Shown in pieces: positions 35,650-46,800 of a stretch of DNA of 64,000 nt. How positions within the stretch are numbered: position 1 is the first letter of the stretch; every line of letters starts with the position of its first letter. Below the pieces are notes generated by a model. That model saw only the letters and a list, made by a program, of their open reading frames with translations. It was not told the origin of the DNA and made no database searches. This DNA is from Ascochyta rabiei. Taxonomy: Eukaryota; Ascomycota; Dothideomycetes; Pleosporales; Didymellaceae. The stretch spans positions 667,501 through 731,500 of the forward strand of contig NC_082408.1 in assembly GCF_004011695.2 (NCBI RefSeq). The letters run 5' to 3'. A program made the translations under genes and the position numbers.

Positions 35650-36397
35650 GGGCGGTACACATAAGCAGGGCGGTACACATAAGCGGAACGGTAATCTCTA
35701 CTCTGAATCTTTTTCCTTGGAACAAAACATCATCATCTCGATTAATGGGATCATCCACTCTGTCGACATCGTACGCGCAACCCCCCCTTTCCAAAAAAAT
35801 AATCCTAGCCCACTACCATACACCTACCACCTCGCACTCCACCACAAATGCCACACACCCAGCAAACCCCGTCCCTAACACCATACCGCGCCATCCCCAC
35901 GCACTGAGGACACTGCCCATACAGACCACCAGACCAACTAACAAATTGCAGAGAACACACCTCCCATTCCGTTAGCAACCCTACCCGGCAGCAAGCCAGC
36001 CAGCCAGTCATCGCGAGTAGGGCCAAGTGCCAGCAACCGAATCTCTCATACGGCAAGAGCGCGCAGAGCCTCAGAGTCCGAGGTCGGGACAGCTCGGTGT
36101 GAAGGTGGGGCGCAATCAGGCGTTTATCCAGCAGGGTTGCGTCTGCTTCATCGTGGTATTTTGCTGTGTTTATTTTATCTGAGGGTTGCCTGTTTATTTG
36201 TTTGAATGAATCAGCATGTCTGGGATCGTTGAGCATCTTGCGGGTGCGAAGGGACAGTACTGCAGCATGAGCTTGCGAAATTGTACAGGTGTACATTTTC
36301 AGAGAAACCCAGCAAAGCAGGAGCTCCGGCCCTTATTCGGGGGTGAAATGTAGGGAGGGTATTTTCACAGAGCGACGATAAGCTCATTTTGTAGCCT
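35650..36397. other. Intergenic, convergent 3' ends
   Basis: About 750 bases between convergent genes. A 17-nt direct repeat (cagggcggtacacataagc type) follows the hydrolase stop at 35650-35685. No gene was seen. Confidence 0.4.
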
Positions 36398-38365
36398 CTA
36401 TCTTCCGCCCCAGCTCGTTCCGCTAGCGTCGACACCCGTACTACCCAGGTTCGAACTGAATCTTCTCAAGCCTTTGCCCATGCCGATGGGTATAGATGAC
36501 CGTCTCCTGACTGCGCTGCCTCGAGAGTGGCTTCTAGTGCCGTGGAGCTGGGTAGAGGAACGTCTTCGCTCTAGATCATTGACGTCGTCGTGTTCTCCTG
36601 CTGCAGAAGACGCTCCTGCACTTGACCGTCGCGTGCTCGTGTAGCTGAGTATAGCCCCGGGCTCACCAAATTCTGACTCGGATCGCGCAGCAATTTCTTC
36701 AGGTATCGGTCTTGGTTGGGTGGAGGTCTCTTCGTTCTCGAGGACCGACTCCTCATCTTCCTCCGTCTCCGAATCCTCGCCACCGAAACCATTGCCTTCT
36801 ACAAGCCACCAGGTTGGTATCGAGGCGATCAACGAGATGACTGTCAGAGTCCAGAAAGGAACTATGATGTAGCCTCGCTTGACACCCCAAGTAAACAGCC
36901 CGCCGCCGATAGCTGGCCCTGATGCACGTCCGACCGCCGATACACTCGTCGCCACGCCGTTGATGGTTCCCAGTACCCTCAGGCTAGCGGCACTGTTCGT
37001 GAGCATGATGGTAGATGTTGGGAAAGCAAAAGTCCCGGCGAGACCGCGTACGACCAGCAGAGCGATCATGACAGCTTGCTTCGCCGTGTTGTCTTGGATG
37101 AGGCTGACGAAAGGCGTGATGAAGAAGATGACCGGATAGACCAGGAAGGCGATACGGAGGCAGTTGAGAACGCCGAGGCTGCGTGCGAGCGGCGGGAACA
37201 GCAGAAACTGGAACAGAGTGGACGAGATGGCGAAAAATGTGAAGATGGCACCGATACGTCGCGAGTCTATACCAAAGCCACCGGCAAATCTGAATGGCAG
37301 GCTGATGTTGGGATCATTAGGATCTTGCGGAGGATGATGTAGGAAAACTGGAATCAACTGTGGATGTCAGTACACTGAGGCCTCAACCGGGGGTGTGCTT
37401 ACCTGGTCGTATGCGATTGAGTAAAGCGCTAGCAGGGTGTACACCACTAAATTCAGCGTCGTCTGGTATGTCAGGACATCTCGGATCCTGGGCTTTTCTG
37501 CTTTGGCCACCGGGGCAGCGCCGACTGCCGTTGAGCGGCTGTCTACTGTCTTCTGCTGGCCGAGGAGGGGCTCGCGTTCCGACTCGTTCAAGCTGCCTTT
37601 CTTATTGATACCAGCCAGCCTGCGTATGGACGCCGTGAGCCTTGCGCCTGTCCTGAGACCCAGATCTCGATGATGGCGCTTGCTCTCAAGTGTCTCTTGC
37701 AAGAAGAGCCAGCCGACAATGATGCCCACGAAAAAGAAGACGGCAGCCACGATATTTGGTAAGCAGTACGGGAATCTCGCCAGAAACGCATCACTGCTCG
37801 GCTTGCGTGGATCGATTCGCAGCGGGTTGGACAGCGCACCGCCCAACGTAGGACCGAAGATAGCGCCAATAGTATAGACCAAAGGCATGACAGAGAAGGC
37901 TCGAGGCTGCAGCTCCTTCCAAGGACACAGCTCGGCGACCGTTGTTCTGAGAATGCCCACGTTGCCATTGCCCAATCCTTGTAGCGCGCGCGCGGCCATG
38001 GCCATGGGCAGATTGGTCGAGAAGCCCCAGAGCAGCATGGTCCACATGGTGTTGAAGAGCCCCAGCAGTATGATTGGTTTCCGCCCGTAATGGTCTGATG
38101 CTGCGCCCCAAATCAAGCCGGTGAAGGCCTGACATATGGAGAAGATGGCAGAGGTGAGGCCGGCCCAGCGAGCGATTTCGTTCTCAGGCACGCCAAATCG
38201 CTCCATGAGCTCAGGAACATAAGGCCAGACCGAAGTCAAGGCAATCGGCTCTGCAAACCGACATATCGCTGCTCCATGTCAGCGAAGCTCCGAGCCACAA
38301 CTACACAAAATATGCGACCTACAGAGGATGACCAGTTGTTTGACCGGGAGTTTGCGTTCGGTCAT
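36398..38365 (-). CDS. Major facilitator superfamily transporter
   Basis: Three exons: 38365-38323, 38268-37403 and 37357-36398, giving 622 aa. The short first exon (MTERKLPVKQLVIL) joins to SICRFAEPIALTSVWPYVPELM, the usual start of ZIFL/YCR023C-type fungal MFS proteins. About 12 membrane segments are visible, with the loop 2-3 motif GAASDHYGRKP. A cytosolic loop of about 90 residues (with RREPLLGQQ-like basic and acidic runs) lies between the halves. The C-terminal tail of 130 residues is acidic, then Ser/Arg-rich. The substrate is unknown. The introns are 54 and 45 nt. Confidence 0.92.
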
Positions 38366-38976
38366 GGTGGTGTTGTAGTTTCGAAACGCATGCTATGCAG
38401 CAGTCGCAACGGACCTGGAGGAGGGAAGAAAGCAGCGAGCCTTGCGGTCCCGAGTCGCGCACATGGCGGTGGACCTCTTCCCCAATCATGGCCGTGCTCG
38501 GAGAGGATCCACCCCGCAAGAGACGGTGACGGCTAGCCGGCCAGGGTCATGCGCGCGCGGGAACGCCAATTGCGTGTCGTGCGCGGTTTCTCGGGCATGC
38601 ACGCTACTACTCCAAACTCCAAAGGACGCATCTGATATGCGCGATGAAGTCGAGGGCCGTGTGGATCGCAGCGTTCACGAGATACTGGTTTCTCCGGTGA
38701 AGAAAACGCTGGATGCATGGAGGTGAGAGCAACGATCTCAAGAGCACCAGGGTCCACCACCGATGCAGGCACGACCGCGGATCAACAGGGGTGCAAGTAT
38801 CGTCATCCTCAACTCAACTGACGTTTGCTGCTATCAACTCTGTGTGGGTCTTGATACTAGGGTTTGTTCAAGCTTTGCAGCGCCGTTTGGCTTCTCTTCG
38901 GCTGACGGTCGAGCAACGCATCGCATCTTTGTAGTAGAGCTTCTCATATCTTACCATTCGCCACCTAGTCTACTGT
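38366..38976. other. Intergenic, MFS promoter region
   Basis: About 610 bases upstream of the MFS gene and downstream of the Nudix gene. Nothing else was seen. Confidence 0.4.
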
Positions 38977-40353
38977 CTACAGCTTCTCCTTGGCTGTTCC
39001 AATAACCTCCTCTCGACGCCTAACATCCACATCTCTCGGCCCCGCCCTTTTGAATTTTGTAGTGACAACCCACTCTCGGATTCCTTTCCGCCCCAATCCC
39101 TGCGCCTCAACTTCCTTGCCTGGCCGGTCCAGCACAAGGACGGCTGTGTTATTGTCCACACCACCAACGCCGTCCTGCGACTTTTCGCCGTACTCTCCCT
39201 TACCTAGAACGATGGGCGATATACATGCTTCGCCAAACGAGACCTCGGGCTGGCCATCGTATGTGCGTGGCTTGTGAAGGAAGTCCATGAACTTCTCACG
39301 CTCGAGAGCAAGCTCCGAGATTGACGGCGTGGGCGACGAGGGCGATATGACGCTGGCGGAGAGGTAGGGAGCGAGGAGAAGGGTAAGGAAGAACTGCGGT
39401 GGAAAGAGGATGATCCTGTTCTGTCTGGCTAGATCGATCCATTTGTTCGGTGGCAGAAAGCGAGCGGCTGTGTGTTCGATGCCACCATCGTGTGTAGGGT
39501 TTGGAATCACGAGTTCGTCCTCTTCTTCCACGCCGGAGCCGGGTGGTGTGCCTATTGGCGCGGCTTTCTTGGTGGGCGAGGCGGAGTTGAGGGGCAGGAA
39601 GTAGACGTACATCTGAGTTGAGAAGCGCTTGGGCACGTTCGGCGGCGTTATCCAGCGCGTAAAGGGAATCAAGCTGTCGGTGTCTGGGAGGGCGCCCCAT
39701 TTCTCGAGCAGGTCCCCAAACTTGACGGTGCCAGCGTGAACAGCGCGGCGGCCCTCTTCTCTTTCTTCATCACTGATCTCTGTGAAGAGCTTTCCGCTTG
39801 TTTTGCCCTTAGCCAGTAAGATGCCACACTCTTCGAACGTCTCGCGGATTGCGGCAAGCCGGTATGCTGGGCCATCTTGGTGTCTTCCAGCGTCGTTCAC
39901 ATCGGGGATGGCGCCATCATGGGTTTTCGACAAGGCGCCGCCAGGAAAGACGTGTGCGGAGGCGAAGCTCGACGCTTTCTTGACGCGGTGGAGGAGTAGG
40001 ATCTGATTCGTTGGGGAGATCAAGAGGACGCTGGATACGTCAGTGAGTGTGGATCCAGCAAGGTGTTGGTGGTAGTACCTTGAACTTGGCCTTGGGATGG
40101 GAGCTTCCTTCATTGGCTTCCTTGATGGCTGATGATCTGCTGGTGACGACATGTTGCGCTGATGGATCGTTGTCCTTCCCTGCAAACGCTTCCTTGTTGA
40201 ATGGAAGACAGGTCTCGACCCTGGATGGAATTCGGCGCGTAGAGGTATTCCAGCTGATAGAGTACGAAACGGAGGGGCTATGCACCGTGCACAGGCGGTT
40301 ACCAGCGAAGTATCAGCCAGAAACGAGCAAAGACATGTGCCGGGCCTCAGCAT
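38977..40353 (-). CDS. Nudix hydrolase (NUDT19-like)
   Basis: The frame starts at ATG 40353. The first 65 residues are rich in Arg, Ser and Cys and poor in acids, like a mitochondrial presequence. The Nudix domain begins at SVLLISPTNQILLLHRVKK, with FPGGAL and, after an insert of about 30 residues, AAIRETFEECGILL (the REx2EExG core). The long insert within the Nudix box and the SSFASAHVFPGG motif are typical of the NUDT19 branch, which hydrolyses CoA-type substrates in animals. A 48-nt stop-free segment at 40078-40031 (GTACTA, CACTGAC, CAG) is probably an intron; removal gives PRPSSSVLLI and 442 aa. A later ATG in the same frame, at about 40152, would give a form without the presequence. Confidence 0.88.
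   Translation of the reverse strand: MLRPGTCLCSFLADTSLVTACARCIAPPFRTLSAGIPLRAEFHPGSRPVFHSTRKRLQGRTTIHQRNMSSPADHQPSRKPMKEAPIPRPSSRYYHQHLAGSTLTDVSSVLLISPTNQILLLHRVKKASSFASAHVFPGGALSKTHDGAIPDVNDAGRHQDGPAYRLAAIRETFEECGILLAKGKTSGKLFTEISDEEREEGRRAVHAGTVKFGDLLEKWGALPDTDSLIPFTRWITPPNVPKRFSTQMYVYFLPLNSASPTKKAAPIGTPPGSGVEEEDELVIPNPTHDGGIEHTAARFLPPNKWIDLARQNRIILFPPQFFLTLLLAPYLSASVISPSSPTPSISELALEREKFMDFLHKPRTYDGQPEVSFGEACISPIVLGKGEYGEKSQDGVGGVDNNTAVLVLDRPGKEVEAQGLGRKGIREWVVTTKFKRAGPRDVDVRRREEVIGTAKEKL
40031..40078 (-). other. Probable stop-free 3n intron in the Nudix gene
   Basis: This 48-nt segment starts GTACTACC and ends CACTGACGTATCCAG. Splicing gives a Nudix N-terminal strand that matches the family better than the unspliced reading. 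Confidence 0.65.
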
Positions 40354-40695
40354 GGTCGAGCGCGCAGTTGGTTAGCGATGCGCGTGTCATTGTGTACCGT
40401 TGTGGAGAGAAGAAACGCGGGGAGATGCCGAGGTTGTTCACAAGGCGCACGCAGCGACGTCGGGCGCCAGTCAAGACCATCAGCACAGACAGCCATTTCG
40501 GCAGCATCACGCTCAAGCAATGAATTGGGACGAAAATGATGGGTATCAAGAGTGAACTACAGTTCGTGGTATCATTGCTTTTGTGCCTATCTAATCCTCC
40601 GTGCTTAGCCCATCAATCGTCATCACATGTCTAGAGATAAAACCAACCCATACCCAACGCCCTTGCAATGCAATCAGATCATTCAAGATCTGTGT
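40354..40695. other. Short intergenic region
   Basis: 342 bases between the IMPDH stop and the Nudix start, both on the minus strand. It must hold the IMPDH 3' UTR and the Nudix promoter. Nothing else was seen. Confidence 0.4.
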
Positions 40696-42633
40696 CTACG
40701 AGTAGAGCTTCTTGTCGAAGCTGTGCAGGCCGTGGACGTTGCCCTCGGCCTGAGCACTTGCGGTTCGGAGTTCGAACCTGACGGAACCGTTGTCAACGGC
40801 CTCGTGCATCTCGGTCAGACTCTTGATACCAATGTCCTGCAGCGAGTGTTGGACACCGGCCATAAGGTACGGCACGAATTTGGTGATGGAACCGCGGTCC
40901 TGGACGGATCCAGAGACACCCTGGGCGACAAGCACGCGGTCGCCCTCGGAGAAGTAGCGGGCAGTTCCAGCGTTGCTAGCCTTGGAGTCGGCAGCACCAG
41001 CACCGGCCTTCTTATCCTCCATGGCGGCGATGCTGCCCATACCACGGTAGGCCTTGACAAGCTGACCGTCACGGCTGACAAAGTACTCACCAGGAGACTC
41101 CGTGGTACCAGCCAGGAGACCACCCATCATAACGGTGGAAGCACCCATAGCGAGACCCTTGACAATGTGACCAACGTTCTGAATACCACCGTCCGCGATA
41201 CAGGGAACGCCAAAACGCTTAGCGAACGATGTAACGTTGAAGACGGAAGTAGCCTGGGGACGTCCGACAGCCATGACCTCCTGGGTAATGCAAGCACTTC
41301 CACTGCCCATGCCGATACGGAGACCGTCAGCACCAGCGGCGATGAGCGCGGCAGCCTGGTCACGAGTGACGACGTTTCCGCCAATCACGTCGAGACCAGG
41401 GTACTTCTCCTTGATGTACTTGATCATCTCGACCTGGTACATGGAGTTACCCTGGCTGGAGTCGAGGATGACAATGTCAAGGCCAGCATCGACGAGCTTC
41501 TGGAGGCGGATTTTATCCTCGGGTCGGGTGCCAATAGCGGCGGCAGCAATCAGCTGCTTGGAGTGGGGAAGCTTGGATGCAAGCGGGTAGTTCAAGTTCT
41601 TCATCAAGTCGGAGCGCGAGAGGAGCGCAATCAGGTTGAAGTCCTCGTCGACAATGGGGAGCTTGCCCTTCTTCGAGTTGTTCAGGATGGTGTTGGCCTC
41701 CTTAAGGTCAACGCCGTGGCGAGCAGTGACGAGGTCGGTGGACATGACGGCGGTGACCGGGTCGTCGACGTTGTCGTGGAATTGGATGTCACGAGGCGTG
41801 ATGATACCGATGAGCTTGGAGCGAAGCTTGCCGTCCTCTGCAAGACTCTGTCAGCGACTTTGTCCATTCCAGAATGTGAGATGAAGCAGCAGTAGAGAGA
41901 ACCAATGTCAGAAAGTTAATCATGACTCCACAGCACGGCGGAACCGTTGCGGATGAACGAAAGTTATAAATGAAGTTGAAGCATCATAGGAAGGCGGGCG
42001 AAAACCAGAAAGCTGCTTACCGGTGACTGGGAAACCGCCGAAACCCCACCTCTCCTTCAGAGCCTTTGCCTCGGCGACTGTGGTCTTGGGCGAGATGACG
42101 ATGGGGTCGAGAATGAAGCCGTTCTCGAAACGCTTGACCTTGCGGACCATCTCGGCCTGGTCGTCCTGAGAGCAGTTGTGGTGAATGACACCGAGACCTC
42201 CCAGGAGAGCAATGTGGATGGCCATGTTGTGCTCGGTGACCGTGTCCATGGGCGAGGAGACAAAGGGCGTCTTGAGGGTGATGCGCTTCGTGATGGGAGT
42301 GTCGAGGCTGACTTCTGCGGCAGGGAAGCCTACATGTCGTGTTAGACTGCGAGTTGCGTCGCATGCAGCCTGCAGAATCCTCTTCGCGCACTCGAGCTAG
42401 AGCGCGGCGGGGTACGAGATTTCAGCTGGCTGCGAGGGCTACGCACCGATGTAGCCAGGGAGCATGAGGAAGTCATTGTAGGTCAGACCACCGTTCTTCT
42501 TGGAATCGATGAGAGTCTGGACGTCAATGCCGTCGCGCTCCTGGTACTCGTTCTTGAGCACCTCGAGCGCCTTGGTGTAGTCCAAGGCGTTTGTGGTGGT
42601 GTCAATCATGGCGTCGCCGTTCTGGATGGTCAT
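40696..42633 (-). CDS. IMD: Inosine-5'-monophosphate dehydrogenase
   Basis: Three exons: 42633-42447, 42329-42021 and 41837-40696, giving 545 aa. The enzyme oxidises IMP to XMP with NAD+, the rate-limiting step of guanine nucleotide synthesis, in the cytosol. The TIM barrel is split by a tandem CBS (Bateman) regulatory module ([12 protein letters not shown] to [11 protein letters not shown]). Catalytic features are DSSQGNS, the loop [13 protein letters not shown] with the active-site Cys, and the flap MGSIAAM. The Arg/Tyr-type flap residues lie near [10 protein letters not shown]. The introns are 117 and 183 nt, longer than others in the window, and both interrupt at conserved places (GYIG-FPAAEV, FPVT-EDGKL). 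Confidence 0.97.
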
Positions 42634-43070
42634 TTTGCAGAAAGAAAAGACTTCTCGAGAACAGAGAAGTGCTTGGAGAGGCGAGGTGAAGAAATCGAGA
42701 CCGCAGTACGTGGGATGACGACGTTGGCCGGGGACAAAAGATCTTTGCCCAAGAGCAAGACAGACAGTGCGGCGAGGAAAGTTTTTGTGGAAGGTGCGAG
42801 GGCGCTAGCCGCTTCCGGTCGAGTTCCCCTCCCGAGTCAGGCCTCGCAATTACCGCGTGTCTGCAGACGCGTCCGACTCCGAGGGCCTTTATCAAGAGTC
42901 GGTCTGATGTACTCCCTACGACGAGCTCGACTACTGTTCTTTGCATCGTGTTCTTGGGCATACTTGGAGTCTCAGATGAGCTTTAAGCGGTGATGACGGA
43001 TGCCACGCCTCCAGGACTGAACGGGAAGAGGAGCTGGATGCAGACACACAGACAGCACTGCACTGCGCGT

Positions 43071-43219
43071 GGCAGAAGCAGCATGAACGGCAGAAGCAGG
43101 ATGAACGGCAGAAGCAGGATGAATGGCAGAAGCAGGATGAATGGCAGAAGCAGGATGAATGGCAGAAGCAGCATGAATGGCAGAAGCAGCATGAACGGCA
43201 GAAGCAGCATGAACGGCAT
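43071..43219. repeat. 18-nt minisatellite (unit GGCAGAAGCAGSATGAAY)
   Basis: About eight copies with only two or three variable positions (agg/agc, aac/aat). The copies form a symmetrical order of variants, suggesting unequal exchange or slippage. The unit is a multiple of three, so both strands read as open frames; no real protein is implied. Confidence 0.9.
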
Positions 43220-43437
43220 CTGAACACCATCATCACAGCACGATCGAGTCTGTTGAGGTGAGGTTGAAATGAGCTTCGAGAGTGCGACATCCCGTGTCAT
43301 TGCGGCGTGGACATGGATTACGTTGATTTTCGTGGCGCCGTGCGGCCGTGGATCCTGGATCGGCCATGGTAACAAGCCTAGGGTACCTAACGCACTACCG
43401 CACCCACAACAAACAATGCAGGCGCTCGGACTGCATC

Positions 43438-43510
43438 ACCGGCACCAGCACCAGCACCAGCACCTGCACCAGCACCTGCACCTGCACCTGCACCTGCACC
43501 TGCACCTCCA
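43438..43510. repeat. Hexanucleotide repeat (CACCAG/CACCTG)
   Basis: About 12 hexamer units: first CACCAG, then mixed, then CACCTG. It lies about 330 bases upstream of the IQGAP start. Confidence 0.9.
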
Positions 43511-43837
43511 ATGCCAGCGTCGCCTCCGCCGTGACATCTGCCCTCTACCTCCTAATCCCTCGCATTCCACATTCCCTTCTTCGGCCGCGGGAGTGCGAGC
43601 GCCTGGACGCTGGACTGCTGCGACTCGCTTTCTGCCTCTGCTCCTCTTGCTTGGGCTTTCTTTGCTTGGACGGCAGGCGCCTCCAGCCCAACACAACATA
43701 ACCTGTAGTAATATCGCGGCCCCTACAACGGCCTCTTGCCCTGCAACCGCAGCAAGACTCGACATAATCACCCCGCCCTCAATACAACACATGTTGCGCC
43801 ACCTCACACCGCACACCTGCCAACTGTCGCCTGTGCC

Positions 43838-46800
43838 ATGAGCTACAACACGTACACCCCCCGGACGCGACTGGGCCACCCGACTGCATCGCCCTCGCCG
43901 CTGCGCCAGACGTCAACCGCCTCCAATGGCTCCTCCACACACTCGAACAACGCCCCGAGCCGGTCGAGCACCCAGTCCAGCAGTGCCTCGAACGGCTTTG
44001 GCCCTGCACTGGGCCATCGTCGCGGCATGAGCGAGGCCACGGCTCTGTCGCAGCCACGCACAGAGAGCCGCGGCGGCTTAGAAGAGTCCAACCCGGGCAG
44101 CACCTACGCCAGCATGCGCAAAGCACTGCGTCCGCTCTCGCAAGCCCCGCAGAGCTCGCCGCCTCCCTCTCCCGAGAAGCGCCCCTCGACCCCGTCCGGC
44201 AGCCCCACACCATCGCTCTCCCACAACCGGTCACAGAGCGTCGAGAACATACGCTACCAGCCCTTTGACGGCCCGAGTTCGCCCACCTCGCCCACCGCGC
44301 CCACCGCGAAGCCGCGCCCTCTGTCCATCGCCGTCTCGCGCGCAGACTCGATACGCGCGCCCGCCCGCGATCACTCCTCCCGCCCTCTCTCCACACACCT
44401 CGAGAAGCCTGTGCTGCAGAGCCTGCACAAGTCAGCCACCGGCCATCTGCGCACTCTCTCCAAATTCGCCGACTCCGCCAGTGAGGAGGACTTCAGCATC
44501 AAGTCGCCCGAACAGGAAGTGATAGGCCTCCATGGCAGACGAAGGCTACAACGCACCGACAAGCAGCAAGGGAAGAAGCCACAGTCCTCCTGGGCACGAA
44601 GCAACTGGATGGACCAGCAGCGCCAGTTCTTGCAGGCATACGAGTACCTCTGTCATATTGGAGAGGCCAAGGAGTGGATGGAGGACATCATCGACTCGGA
44701 GCTGCCGCCTGCTGTCGAACTGGAAGAAGCGCTACGCAACGGCGTGACACTGGCAGAGATTGTGCAATCGATCAAAGGCCATCCCTTGCGGATATTCCGC
44801 GATCCGAAGCTGCAGTACCGGCATTCTAACAACTATGCCCATTTCTTCAACTTCCTCGCCGAGGTCGAGCTGCCAGACCTCTTCCAGTTCGAACTCATCG
44901 ATCTCTACGAGAAGAAAAACGTCCCCAAGGTCATCTACTGCATCCACGCCCTGTCATGGCTCTTGTTCCGGAAAGGCATCGTCGACTTTCGCATTGGCAA
45001 CTTGGTCGGCAAACTCCAATTCGAGGACCACGAGTTGGAAGCAACGCAAAAGGGTCTGGACAAGTCTGGCGTGAGCATGCCCAATTTCTCCGGCATGTCA
45101 GCAAACTTCAACGTCGAGCCAGAGCCTGAACCGGAGCCCGTGGAGTCAGAGGAAGATCGAATCGACCGTGAGCTGAGCGAAAGCGAGCCCATGATCCTAG
45201 ACCTGCAGGCACAAATAAGAGGCGCACTATTGCGCATGCAGTTGGGCAACGTGATGCAGGAGCTCTGGGATCACGAGCATCTCATCGCAGATTTGCAATC
45301 GCGTATTCGTGGTGACTGGGCGCGGCAGATTGCCTATTACCGTCTAGACATGCGCCGCTTCGCAGTCAACCTCCAGAGTGCAGCAAGAGGATTCCTTGTC
45401 CGGTCACGCAAACGAGGCGAAGAGAACTACTGGCAAGACAACAAGGCGCAGGTGCTCAAGGTGCAGAACTTGTTCCGCGGACGCAAAGCCAGAGCACAGG
45501 TCCAGTACACCAAATCGAAAGTACAGCAACACGAGCACGGAATCCGGCAGTTCCAGGCAGCCATACGAGGAGCACTGGAGCGACTTCGAGTCGGCGACCG
45601 GTACGCAGAGACCAGGGATACTGAACCAGCCACTGTACATATCCAGGCAATGATCCGCGGTGCACTCCTCCGACAACAGGTCGACCGCGAATGGGCCGAC
45701 CTACAAGCAAACGAAGCGCACTTCACAGATCTTCAGGCTGTCTCTCGAGCGGCACTCTTAAGACAGGAGCTGAGAACGAACCAGGAAAGCCTTCGCCAAC
45801 ACGAGTCAATAGTCACATTCTTGCAGGCCGCTGCTCGAGGTATTCTGGCTAGGAAACAAAATGCTGAGATGCAAGACCAACTGGTAAGCACGTCAGTCGA
45901 TTGGTCCGCTGTTCAGTCCAAGATTCGCGGTGATGTCGCTCGAATTGCTTTTGGGCAATTGATGAGTGCGCTTTATGCGGAAGAGCCGCAAATCACAGAC
46001 CTACAATCCAAGATCCGTGGCAATGACTTCAGGGTTGCCTTTGGACAGATGATGAGTGCGCTCTACGCTGAAGAACCGCAAGTCATTGATATTCAATCCA
46101 AGATTCGGGGCGATGCGTCCCGAATTGATTTTGGACTATTGATGAGTGCGCTCTACGCTGAAGAGCCGCAAGTCACTGACCTACAGGCAATCGCAAGAGG
46201 TGGCCGAATTCGTTCAAAGACTGCACACACACTGGCGCAGTTGACCGAGCAGGAAGCTTCTATCCTCTCTTTGCAGGCTTATATTCGTGGTTTCCTTTCA
46301 CGGCAAAGACACTTCTCTGACCTCAAGGCGCTCCAGGCACAGACACCGGCTTTTGTTGACCTCCAGTCGGCAAGCCGAGGTTTCGTTCAGAGGCAGAGGA
46401 CTTACGATACTCTCTGCCAGCTCAACGCTCAGGAGCCAGAGATTACTCAGCTACAAGGCGATGCACGTGGCGTGTTACTCCGCATGGAGATTGGCATGCA
46501 GCTGGGTCAACTCGAGGAGCACGAGGAGGCCATCGTCGAACTCCAGACGCTGGCGCGTGGCATGGTCATTCGTCAGAAGTACGCCGAGAAGAAGCAGTTC
46601 TACAAGGAGAACATGGAGAAGGTGATCAAGATCCAGAGCTTCGTTCGTGGTCGACAACAAGGTGAAGCGTACAAGAGCTTGACAAGTGGGAAGAATCCAC
46701 CCGTGTCCACTGTCAAGAACTTTGTGCACCTGCTCAACGACAGCGATATCGACTTTGATGAGGAGATTGGTAAGACTCCATTCTGTTCACAGTGTATGAC

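Larger units (their letters stand above)
42634..43837. promoter_or_regulatory. Divergent IMPDH/IQGAP upstream region with two tandem repeats
   Basis: About 1.2 kb between two divergent housekeeping genes. It contains an 18-nt minisatellite and a CACCTG/CACCAG hexamer tract; both lie nearer the IQGAP side. A C-rich leader precedes the IQGAP ATG. Promoter role is by position. Confidence 0.45.

Noticed and set aside
36440..36470. GGTTCGAA-like box suggesting a tRNA T-loop (also near 40763 and 57948)
   Set aside because: The first two lie inside the MFS and IMPDH coding regions. None of the three has a matching acceptor stem or A box at the right spacing.
43071..43219. Possible CRISPR-like array because of regular short repeats
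   Set aside because: The 18-nt units are contiguous with no unique spacers, in a eukaryotic genome; it is a minisatellite.
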